Of a DNA stretch of 48,445 nucleotides, positions 23,026 through 33,332 are shown in pieces. Each line of letters opens with the position of its first letter. Within the stretch, counting starts at the first letter, position 1. The stretch covers positions 3,214 to 51,658 of the forward strand of contig CAKKTI010000120.1 of assembly GCA_920105805.1 (NCBI GenBank), written 5' to 3'. The stretch is from Condylostoma magnum (Eukaryota; Ciliophora; Heterotrichea; Heterotrichida; Condylostomatidae). The translations under genes were made by a program, and so were the position numbers. The notes beneath the pieces were generated by a model. That model was not told where the DNA came from and did no database searches. It was given only the letters and a program-made list of their open reading frames with translations.

Positions 23026-24900
23026 TCAGTGCAAACATATGCTATACCCTAGATTAAATTCTGATAGAAACTGCCTTAGAATAAAAGCTTCAGTGATTCC
23101 AGGCACCTTGAATAATTCTATTAAGTACTTACCCAAAGTATTCTTTCTATTTTCAATATCTTCAATTTAACTAATTTCCATTAGTGATTTTTTAGGAAAA
23201 GTAGGCAGTATTGGAGACTCCTTTACCTACGCCTTTTAGCTTAGAAAAGAGAGCAGTAATGGACTAGACTGTCTCCTTTTCAATCTCTTATGCAATTCAA
23301 AAAGCTTACTATATCTCTAGCTGACTGACCAATCATGCTCTTTTTTTGAATCAGTGAACCTTATATTGAAATTATAAACTTTATATACTTTCCCTTCTTC
23401 ACTAATTTCATTATTTCATTCAATAGGAGGAATTACTTTTAATTATCCGTCTATATCTGCTTTCTCATATAAATCCTACAAAGTATAATCAGATCCTATA
23501 AAATCTAGTACATCTTAGCATAAAAAGGCCACATCATTTAATATATGCGCCATATACATATGCAACTATTCTTTTCTAGTTTCAATAGCATCTTCATCCA
23601 TTTTACTCATAGATCTTATATAGGATTTACTAGGAAACTCAGGTAGTTTTGCTTATAAAACTTATCGCTTTAAATTCTTATGGAGTTTGAAAAAGGAGGA
23701 GTATCTTTTGGTGAAATTACCTTGGTCATTTAATAACTTGCATGACCAGTTAAAAGTGTATTGAATATGCTGATCTCTAGAGTAAGATCTTGATCACATA
23801 ACAGGATCAATGGCAAAGTACTTTAAAACAGTCAAGCAGTTTTTCCTATACATGCTTTAAGTGCCGAAGGCTAATGTGATTTTAGGAGTTGATATATCAA
23901 TTTCAGGTATAACCATTGATTTTTAGACTAGGCTATCTCGCATCTGCAGCAATAGATCTCTGTTTGAATCCTGGATATCTAAGAAGTCTAATAATTGAGT
24001 AGTTATGAATTCAGGAACACAGATTTACTGTAAATACTTTTCTAGATTTTTAATTGATTGTTCTATGTTTCCTCCCTTGGTTGAGGGAAAAGCTGGAAAG
24101 ATTAGATTAGGATAGAATCGTTTAGGAAATGTTGTTTCTAGGGCCTTTTGTAAATTCTAGATTTCTGATAACTTTCTTCATACTGAATATACTTGTTTTC
24201 CGAAATCAACTATTATATTATACTAAATATGCTGATCTTTTCTTCTATAAGTCTTTAATTACAGTTTAATTTTTCATGTAGTATCTTATTATATGTTTCT
24301 TATATTCTTCAGTGACTATTCTTTTTCATCAACTAAAGGGCTCGCAATATACGAGTTTTCGAATATAACATCATTTGGTTTGAACAGAGCATAGAGGCTT
24401 AAAATAAAACTGGAAATTACAGACACAGAGTAAGCGACTAACTTTATATAAGAATTAGGTACAGATCCATCTGATTTATGCTCTTGTACTTCCAATGCCT
24501 GCATTATAACGAATGCAATATTAACTAATAATCCTTCAATCCAAAAACTCCTCTATCCTCTCCACTACAGCTTTAACTATCTTAAATACTCAAAGGGAAG
24601 AAGAAATAAGCTCATAGACCAAGCTAGCACAGCAATGCTATAATACATAGTCCTTACCACCATGACATCGATTTCTTTAGTTAAATCTGAATCTATGAAT
24701 ATATCAAAAACCCTTCAGAAGTTCAGAACAATCAAAGAAGCTATCAAGCAGTATTTTATGACTTAATGTCTTGAGAAATAGTATCCTCTAGTTCTTCCAT
24801 TACTTCAGTATTTGACAAATCGGAATACACTGTATATAAGGAATCAAGTATAAGCGATTATCATGCTGAAATACAAGGGTAAGAGGGAAATATTAACCAT
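23026..24900 (-). CDS. Five-TM protein with three PX-like domains
   Basis: 624 aa. Residues 1-205 hold about five TM helices (LYFSMIIAYTWFLIYSVFRF, YCLIASLIVLNFWRVF, YYSIAVLAWSMSLFLLPF, EGLLVNIAFVIMQAL, LVAYSVSVISSFILSLYALF). Three related PX-like units follow. Unit 1, near 230-330: IVDFGKQVYSVWRKLSEIQN then FYPNLIFPAFPS. Unit 2, near 365-465: RYSSFFKLHKNLKR then LPEFPSKSY. Unit 3, near 505-610: RYSKLFELHKRLKR then LPTFPKKS. Each has the R-[YF]-S-x-[FL]-x-x-LH-K core, the Pro-rich loop and the C-terminal helices (for example RKNTLGKYLIELF). PX domains bind phosphoinositides, so this looks like an endomembrane tether. The TM block resembles an ABCC-type TMD0, but no ABC domain follows. Ends at TGA 23026 or TAG 23011. 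Confidence 0.7.
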
Positions 24901-24913
24901 TTTATTATCAATT

Positions 24914-26608
24914 TCAGCCTCCATCTCCCCTGAGAGTTGGGAGATCTAATGAAAGCCTAGGGTTAATACTAGGAATTATAGATTTTGGTCTCCTTACTTA
25001 AGTACCGGGTCTTGTGGATGCATACTGCTTTCTGCTTTTGTTTTCGCTTGTTTTTAGTCTTGCGTTCATCCGCATTTGGATAGGAGAGTTGGTTAATGAG
25101 GCCTGCTTTACTGGGGAGTTTCTATACGATCATTTTTTCAAGTTTTTAGTATAGCTGTATAGTTCAAGGCTCTTTTTCTGGATTTTTTGGTTTGAGTCGT
25201 TTTTTATTACAAAATTTTTCATTAATTCACTTTAAAGTACAATAGTATTCTAAAGTTAACGTTAAATTAAGTCTAGCTTGCCATAAATCAACCTCACGTC
25301 TTCTTATAGTCCCATTTTTCCTATGACTTCAATAAGATCTTATTTATCTGATTTCGTTTAAAGTGTGTCATGTATTTAAGTAATGCTTTCTTTTAGCATA
25401 GAGTACTCTCTATTGTTTCTTTTTATAGCTCCTTTTGATACAATGAAGTCTTCAAAGTCCTATCTAAGCTAGCTGAATAATTATTCATTAGCCTCGTATT
25501 AAATTTTGAATTCTTCTAGCTAATTCAAGGCTATATCAAGCTGAATTTAAAAGTTGTCCTATTGCACAAACTTCCCCATTTACACTTATATTTCCATTAA
25601 GTCTTACTTAGATGATTTATGCAGCAAAATCTCATCAAAACGTTCCAATGCTTACTTATTCTATACCATATCTACTCTAAAATCATCAATTTCCTCAGTG
25701 TATTATTTCAAAGCTGGAAGAACCTACTCTTCTAGTTGTTTAAATGACACAATGGATGACTTACCTTTTAGACATTTAACCAATCTTTCAATATCTGGAT
25801 CCCATGGCCTTTTATTCAACTTCATTTCAACCTATTTTATCATATTATACAAATTATCAACATCCTTTTAAGACTTCTTTTGAATGCTTTCCACATACTA
25901 TGCTATTTAATCAGCATTTTGCTTCGTACGCTTGCTAATCTCACTCATGTCCTTTTTACTTACAAATCATTCTAATTTATCATCAACAAAAGTTTGTATA
26001 TTTTTTGTATTATTTTCTAGTTATTAATAAGTAACTAAAGTGTTTCACTACTCTTTCATATAATCAACCTTTTTGGCCAGTTTTATAACATCATTTTGAT
26101 TAGCCATTCGCTTTACATTTTCCTCTAGCTAAGTTAAATCTTTTTATTAGGCACAAAAATCCACCTACCTTTACAGTTTTTCATGATCATCTTACTCTGT
26201 CTTGTAAGCTAACTAATGCCTTACATCTCCAACTTTATTATGCAGTTGCTTTAAATTTTCCTCATGCAAGTACAACTTCTCTTCAATATTAAACTTTCCT
26301 TCCTACAATTTCTCAATAGAAACCATAAACATCTAAAACTTATTATCCAACAATTCCTGCTTCTATTGAATATCATGAATATTCTAATTAGTGATAGCAA
26401 TGTTTTAATTAAACTCAGATCTAACTTAATTCTAAATATATCTTATCAAAACCTGCAGCACCGGTCCTATATCAGGATTTTTAGGCTACTTTGACAGGCA
26501 TAGAAACTCATTAATGACTGAGCTATGAGCAGACATAACAGAATTTTATTAGTCTAATTGGTCTAAAACATACTACAACTAATCTTAAAAATTTCCTTCA
26601 GCCGACAT
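24914..26608 (-). CDS. Gln-rich coiled-coil protein
   Basis: About 564 aa, starting MSAEGNFQDQLQYVLDQLDQ. Long heptad-type stretches (HDIQQKQELLDNKFQMFMV, EEKLYLHEENLKQLHNKVGD, LRQDFEDFIVSKGAIKR) dominate residues 70-480. The basic, Ser/Pro-rich tail includes SPVKQASLTNSPIQMRMNAR and RPKSIIPSINPRLSLDLPTL. Its style fits a basal-body or cytoskeletal coiled-coil, but I cannot assign a family. An ATG 87 nt upstream is also in frame but lies inside the preceding gene, so the MSAEG start is preferred; it sits 13 nt after that gene's TAG. The frame ends TGA-AAT-TGA-TAA-TAA (24916 to 24902), only 13 nt before the next start if the first TGA is used. Confidence 0.65.
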
Positions 26609-26621
26609 ATATCTTAACTAA

Positions 26622-27224
26622 CTAATTGATTTTGCTAATATCCTTCAATTGAGTGAAGAAACTGTTATAAGATATCTCGCTCTTAAACCTTCCATTCTGC
26701 TCCGCTTACCAAATCTTAGCCTTACGATTATCAATCACCCAATTAGTAAGATCCAGAGCATCTCCTATTTTCATCTTCAAGTTTCTTTATTGCAGTCCAA
26801 TACAAAGCAAGTAACTAAGCAATCCCGGAACTACTAGCCAGGAGTTACCTTTCTTCACATATCTTGAAAAATATGCAATAGACGCCCAACTGAACAATCC
26901 CCAGGTATTAAATAGGAGTTTAGGAGAATATCTACCACATGCATAGTAGTTAAACGCACTTTTAATATCTGAGTCGTTAGTTAGACTAGCATAATTGTCC
27001 AATTCCTCATCTGAAACTTAGCCGATGTATTGCATGTTTGTATAGAAATCCTTTTAAAGGAGGCGAAGTTAGTAATTTTTGGGGTAACTTCTTCTACTGA
27101 AAATGGTGTTTGAGGGTTTTTAAGTAGCATATGAGAAAAGTCCCTTGAAGTAATCCCAGTGATCATAGTTTTCCTTGAAGAGAGCGTCCCATGAAAGGTA
27201 CTCAGGTAAGTTTTTAGCAGCCAT
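26622..27224 (-). CDS. Small membrane protein, family unknown
   Basis: 200 aa, starting MAAKNLPEYLSWDALFKENY. Around residues 100-145 lie one or two hydrophobic helices (KLLFNTWGLFSWASIAYF and SWLVVPGLLSYLLCIGL) separated by a short basic loop, SRYVKKGN. The size and shape would fit a mitochondrial inner-membrane accessory subunit, but no family signature is visible. The C-terminus (DLTNWVIDNRKAKIW onward) is hydrophilic. The stop is taken as TAG 26622-26624; a TGA at 26598 would make it overlap the next gene's start. It is the first of three same-strand genes with 13-nt spacings and is divergent from the next gene by 24 nt. gtatataa abuts the ATG. Confidence 0.6.
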
Positions 27225-27248
27225 TTATATACTAAGAAACACAAAAAA

Positions 27249-27668
27249 ATGTAAAAGGCTTTACAGGAAACTTGAGAAGCTGCGCAAAGAGAGGTGGGTA
27301 AATGGAGGAAAGTTAATATACAGGGAAAAGTAATATTAGAGTAGAAAAAAGAGGGAATAGAAGAAATTATTCATTAGTTTGTAATATACATGTAGAGTGA
27401 TATAATAGTAAAGCTTAAAATGTATAGGTGGAATATAATGAAGTTGTTTTATCAAGAAGCTGAGCTAAGGGAGGCAGCTTTGGTTATTATAGATTGCCTT
27501 GATCAAGTCATTTAGATGTTTTAGAAGGAGTTTGACCTAAAAGTGTACTTATCTACTAAAATTACAACCTAGTTGGAAGTACGGAAACTCACCTGCTATG
27601 CTTGAGCCTTTTCCCCGTATATAGAAGAGTCCTTATTACAGAGAGTCTAAAGCTTAAACTGTAACTAA
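27249..27668 (+). CDS. Hypothetical helical protein
   Basis: 139 aa, starting MQKALQETWEAAQREVGKWR (second codon TAA = Gln) and ending LLQRVQSLNC. Predominantly helical, with EAELREAALVIIDCLDQVIQ and TTQLEVRKLTCYAWAF. No motif or membrane segment recognised. It ends at tandem TAA TGA (27666-27671), and the next plus-strand gene starts 29 nt later in a different frame, which supports a true gene boundary. Only 24 nt separate it from the divergent membrane-protein start. Confidence 0.5.
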
Positions 27669-27697
27669 TGACGAAATAGTATAATTAGTAATAAAAT

Positions 27698-28522
27698 ATG
27701 CAAGGCGAAGCTATTCAAAGGTAAAAAGGCACCTAAGAACTTAAATAATCATATCCTAGCTCGAGTGCTTCAACAGCCCAGGAGACCTAAAGGCTCCATA
27801 ATAAAATGTAACTTATGATCAAAGAATTGAACCATGTAAAAAGTGATAGAAATTAATTCGATGAAGAGATTAAATAAGGACAAGATCCCAATATGTCATT
27901 TGAGTCACCAGAAAGAGAAACATAGGATAAGTTTTTCCCTAGAAGTTTCGATGGAAGGCAAAATGCAGAAACATCTGCTACATTTTATACTAACAAAAGT
28001 AACAATTAAAGGTCCTTTGGCTCAAATCAAAATGATTCAATTGTGTAGTAGTTAGAATAGCTGAGATATCTATGCAATCATTAGTCCAGTATAATCGATT
28101 AGTGTGTTAAAATGCTGAATTAGACACAGTAAGAAAACAAAGAACTGTTAGGGAGAATCGATAAAATTGAAGCTAAGAGATTCTAGTTCTTTGATACTTT
28201 GAATGACTAAGATTCCAGAGAAATTAATATTGACAACTTAGAGGAATCTTTATAAAGGATTATACAACCAAGTCCTATTCCTATGTTAAATAATCAACAA
28301 AAGAACTTGCTTAGTGATTTTGATTCATTAGACGATGATTCCAATTTCTTATCCAGTGATTTTTCATCTTTTGATTTGTCTCATAAAACACTTATACAGA
28401 ATAACAGTAAAGTGAAATTTGAAAAATAGTTCATAAGGGGAAACACTGTATAAAATCAAGAAAAAGTGAGAAGTATATGGAATTTAAGAGCAACACTAGG
28501 AAGCTACTTTCCACCAATTTAG
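27698..28522 (+). CDS. Hypothetical protein with central coiled coil
   Basis: About 274 aa, starting MQGEAIQRQKGTQELKQS. A central helix (SIVQQLEQLRYLCNHQSSII, CVKMLNQTQQENKELLGRID) is flanked by Ser/Asp-rich disordered regions, including FDSLDDDSNFLSSDFSSFD. The C-terminus SIWNLRATLGSYFPPIQ is the most structured-looking motif and could be a binding peptide. No family recognised. Stops TAG 28520-28522, TAA 28526 and TAA 28535 follow closely. The convergent CEP350-like gene ends 16 nt away. Confidence 0.55.
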
Positions 28523-28538
28523 CTGTAAAATGTTTAAT

Positions 28539-31500
28539 CTACTTTTGTAAAATATTTGCAAGTTCTTCGGTTAGATACTCAAAAATCCTATCTCCCTGGT
28601 CTATCACTACTTATATTGTCTCTAACTCGTAATTTATCCAGTCTTTGTCCTCAACTTTTAACTGATATTATAAAATTTTGTCAGTTTCCTCTTTGCTTTT
28701 TACTTTACAATTAAACCATTCGAATAGTTTTTCTTTAATTTTGTCTTGGAAAAACTTTAATTTTGTGGATTTTAGTTAAACTGTGTCAAAACTTCAGATT
28801 TACGGTTTTCCTTTTCTACCTTGTGGTCTCAAATCATTTAGTATTTGATTAATTGCGTCGAATATTACTCTTGTTTTTGACTTAGTTTAGTCTCTCATTG
28901 GTAAGGGTTATCTTCGTACAAATTCATTAAAGATTCTTTGACTCATGGGATTTTCAGGGTTGACAACAGAATGCTCTAGACTTCCATCATTAGATGACTC
29001 AGATATACTTTCTAGCATTGAGTAAGGATTTCTAGATAAATCGGATATTTCTAAATCAGCGTATTTGGTAGTGATGAAATCAAGCAATTGCTCAATATCA
29101 TTCTCAGTAATAAACTCTTCTTTTTCAGTTGATTCTTCTTCTGATTCAGTTTTTTCTTATTTTTACTAAGCCTATTAGGCCACTTGCTATCTTTTAATGT
29201 TTATTTCCCTTTAAATATCATCAATCATTTATGCTATGATTGCTTCAGTAATTTCATCAGCTTTATTATCATCTTCACTTTAAGAGCTAACTTCCTATTC
29301 TTCAACTATTGGAAGTTTTCCCTCACTGCTTCTTAATTAACCTGATTATTCCTCAGAGGTAATAAAATCATCTGAATATGACTCAATTATTTCAGACTCG
29401 CTTTATTTTCCCGGGCTTTAATTTTCACCAGATTCTTCAGTTTTTATATTTTCACTTATACTTTCCTCAAATGTCTTTAGTTGTCCTAAACTTTTACTTG
29501 ATTATGAATAACTTATACTTTCGAAATCTTCATCATAGTCAGAAGCTTCCTTTTGTTATGATTCTGAGGATTTTATAGAGTCTTCCTCCTCATCAATACT
29601 CTCTTTTATTATCATTCCAAGTGAAGTTTTTAGTTTAAAATTATCTGATTAACTTGCTGAATCGAAGTCTTGACTGTAATTTGAGTATATGTCTTCCTCT
29701 ATGCTTTTAGATTGGCTTATGCTACCATCGAAATTATCACTGTACTCATCTTCTTCCTTTATGTCTGATTATATGCTTTGACTGGATTTTACTATTTAGT
29801 TTGCAGATTATTTGTCTCTTGATTCACTGGTCTCGAAATCATTGCTGTAGTCTTCATCTATTTCTATGTCGGATCTTATACTTTCTTTGGCGTTTTTGCC
29901 AAATTATAAACCCCTTGATTCACTGGTCTCGAAATCATTGCTGTAGTCTTCATCTATTTCTATGTCAGATTTTATGCTTTAACTTTCTTTGGCGTTTTTA
30001 CCAAATTATAAACCTCTTGATTCACTAGTCTCGAAATCGTTACTGTAGTCTTCATCAATCTCTATATCAGATTTTATGCTTTCTTTTATGTTTTTGTTTC
30101 CTATACTTATACTTTTCTCGAAGTCTTCACTATATTCGTAATTCTGAGAAATTTGTATATCTGATTTGATGCTCTACTACCCTGACCGACCTGTTATATT
30201 GCCACTAGCAGAATCAAATTAGTTAGAATACCCAGATTCACTTATATCCTCTTAGATGCTTTGAGTATTATATGACTTAGTTTGAATACTCTAGCTTATA
30301 GATTCCTAAATGCTTTAAATATTACCAAGGTTTCTTCTAGAGCCACTAATAGATTCAAAATCATTGGCATAGCTTTCCTCACTTATACTTTCTGCAATAC
30401 TATCAGTGCTTTACCCTAAATGGCCACTGTTACTAAAAGAACTATATAGATCCGACTTAGATTTAATAAGATCCTCTGATATGGAATCTTAATTAAATTT
30501 TTCAACTCTAGGACTCTATTAACTCTCAATTTCTTCAAAGATGCTATTATGACTAGGTGAGTTATTATCCTAAGAGCCATAAGATGATTTATAATGGTTT
30601 GAACTTCCCGATCTATAAGACGAGTAGATATCTTCCTGAATAGACTCAATTGGTTTGTTTTATACTTTGTTTTATTATTACAAATTTTCCGTTGAGTACC
30701 CAAAAGAATAATCATTTTTAGAAATTGATTCGTAATTAGAACTGTATTGATTAGAGCTTTCAGATACACTATCAAAAGTATCAGAGTATCCCTCCTCTTC
30801 CTTATTTGAAATATCCTCAGCAGGATATAATTAAATATGCTCTTTAGCCAGTATACTGGCCATACTGTAGCTGTCTGATGAAAACTCAGGTCTTAGATAG
30901 CTGTCTAGGTTATAAGGGTAAGATCTCTACTCAGGCTCTCTGTTTCTAAAGGGCTTATTTCTAGGTTTCTGCTGTCTAAAAATATTCGACTCACCTCCAT
31001 ATAGTTAAGGATAGCACATCATTAATATTTTACGAGATTCTTATACAAAGTCCCCAACAGGGTAGAAAGGAATTTTTATAAGTCTGTAACGTCGTCTTTA
31101 GAGAAAACCTCGTACTAATGCTTGTATTTTTGTTGCTGATCTTTCTACCTTGTAGTTTCAAGTTCCTACTCACTAAGACTGGTTCGAGAAGCTGCGATCT
31201 AAGGAGAAGATTCCAGGAATTTCTGTGATTTTTACATCATAGTCTTTATGAAGTTTAACATTTTATATATCAAGTCTCTCTAGCAAGCTTTTGTTGCTTT
31301 TGTCTATATATAAGTCCTTTATTTCCTTTTTGGGCTCTTCTATTAATTACCGCTTCATTGTATCTTCGAATAATTTATTAACTCTTTGCTTTACTAAATC
31401 GACTCGTTTTGAGTACAAATTATCCTCAATTTCAGCATCTTGTAGTAATTTTGGATTTTTTATTGGTTTTTCACTTTATTGCTGCTTTTTTAGCCTTCGT

Positions 31501-33173
31501 CTTGTTAAAAATCCTCTAATTAATGATTATATCATTACAATGCATTACATTTAGTACATTACCCATTCTTCTTCATTCATTTCACTTTCATCCTCCTCGT
31601 ATAAACTGTCATCATAATTTTAATCATTGCTATCATATGACTAGCTCTACTATGAATACTCAGATTGGCTTTATTAAACTTCAGAATACTCAGATTGGCT
31701 TTATTAAACTTCAGAATACTCAGATTGGCTTTATTAAACTTCAGATACTGAGTTTTCTTGCTTACTTGTAATATCAGACACATTCTATAAGAAATCATCA
31801 GAATAGTCTTATTATATTTCCTGTGAATTTGATTCCTAAGTAGCAGAATCAACTGGTGTTTAGCTTTATTAGTTTTGGATTTAATATAGTTATACATCTA
31901 AATCATTGTCTAGTTATACATCACTTTAATTGCTTTGGTTTTAACTAAACTGTTGATTATATACGAATATTCCTGGGCTGTCTTAGTTACTTGGTTTTAT
32001 TCCAATATTTATGGTGGTTCCATTATCTTCATTTCTTTATGGTTGTCTTATACCGTTAAGTCTTTAACGTATAATTTGCCTGGCTCTTTATCTTCTATTG
32101 CCAGGCCCTGATTATTTCCATCTTATTCTTTATGCGTCTTATTAGACCTGCTGCAATCTGTATATACGAATAGCCTCTTGCATGGCTTTGTCTTCTTTTT
32201 CTTATAATTTACGCATTCTTCATCGCTGTTTTTGCTCTTCTATTAATGATTATCGTTGTTATTTATCTTCTTCATTTAGTGCAGGCTTTGGAGCCTGCTC
32301 TTATTGGCACTTTTGCTGATATTTTTTACTGTTTATATAATCATCGGAAAAATGATCCAAACCAATACGTGATTTTCCCTGTTACTGCACCTTTTATCTT
32401 CACTTTTACTTCTTTTATTTCATTTGGACAACTTCTTCCTTTTGCTTTTAATTTAGATCAACTTCTCCTAAACCTGCCCCTCAAGCCTTGTTGTGTTTTG
32501 AGGCTCCAGGCTTTACATACTTAATATTCTCATTCCTTACTTTCTCCTGTAGTTGTTGGAGTTATTGCCTCTTTTATTCCTACTTTTATTTTTGGATATT
32601 AATTTTATTCAATTCTTCTTACTTCGCTTGTTTGGCTTTTTGTTAGGATTCTAATAGCAACTTTTCCATTTTAGCTTTTCTTTGCATGAATTCTTCGTAT
32701 ATTTCTTCCTAAGTTTTTTATGCTTCCTCTGAAGTTTTTTGAATCTCCTCTTCATTTTATTCGACTTTTTCTATGATTTAAGTTTGCTACTTTTTTACTT
32801 TAGGAGGCGGAGCTTTATACTACAATCGTTTTTACAGCTATTATCGCTTTTAATCAATAATCTGATTATATTTCAAAGTTTTTCCATTATTCTGAGTAGA
32901 CTAGTGCTATCTTTTTATAGTAGTTTATTATTATTTAGCAGGTGAAACAGTTCGTTGTTTAACAGTTCCGTGATTTTAAACTTATTATGTAGTTCTTCTA
33001 CCTTTGACTATTGTAATTTCCTCAACTAAATAGCCTCCTGTTATTTTGTTATCGTATTTCTTTTGATGACTCTGCCTGTTTTTGTTATAGAGCTGTGATA
33101 AGGTCTCTTTTTCTTATTGGTTTTTAATTCATCCAACGGGTTGTCCTAGAGGTGTATGTAAAATTTAACTCAT
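28539..33173 (-). CDS. CEP350/DUF4378-like centrosomal or basal-body protein
   Basis: 1544 aa in one frame, starting MSQILHTPLGQPVG. Order: basic N-terminus; Glu/Lys/Gln coiled coil (residues ~120-330, including QQKAKQAKQEELNKI); acidic repeats; IQ motif 1 near 545 (MIQSLIRGFLTRRRLKK); IQ motif 2 near 685 (ATKIQALVRGFLQRRRYRL); a long acidic Ser-rich region full of DEDYSNDFE / YSDDFE-type motifs; and a C-terminal domain (~1434-1544) with VIFDAINQIL, EKLFEWFNCKV and WINYELETIQVVIDQGDRI then FEYLTEELANIL. The C-terminal pattern matches DUF4378, shared by animal CEP350 and plant TRM proteins. YSxDFE motifs are also typical of centrosomal proteins. In Paramecium CEP350 acts in basal-body docking; that role is inferred here. 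IQ motifs suggest centrin or calmodulin binding. Stop TAG 28539-28541. Confidence 0.72.
29819..30090 (-). repeat. Near-identical ~96/102-nt tandem repeats coding for acidic YSNDFE units
   Basis: Three copies begin at about 29819, 29915 and 30017. Copies 1 and 2 are almost identical over about 70 nt; copy 3 has diverged. Copies are in frame (multiples of three) and encode units containing SDIEIDEDYSNDFETSESR. More diverged units continue on both sides. High identity points to recent duplication inside the CEP350-like gene. Confidence 0.85.
31654..31743 (-). repeat. Three identical 30-nt tandem repeats (SEYSEVQQSQ units)
   Basis: Three exact copies of a 30-nt unit beginning gaatactcagattggcttt. 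Each encodes the ten-residue unit SEYSEVQQSQ, with both central Gln written as TAA. Exact identity, including synonymous positions, implies a young expansion or ongoing homogenisation. Confidence 0.93.
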
Positions 33174-33332
33174 CTTTAAATAATTCTAAAACCGGGTTAG
33201 TTTAAATTTAAGGGTAATTTTCAACTATATACAGAGAATACTGGTAATGGTAACATGGTAATTATATATGCAATTTTACACTCAAAACGATTCTAGTAGT
33301 ACACAACATATAATTACAAAAATAAAGTTTTA

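Noticed and set aside
32990-33130. A 14-nt intron (gtcaaaggtagaag) in the N-terminus of the CEP350-like gene
   Set aside because: It was needed only if translation began in another frame; the ATG at 33173 gives one continuous frame with no splicing.
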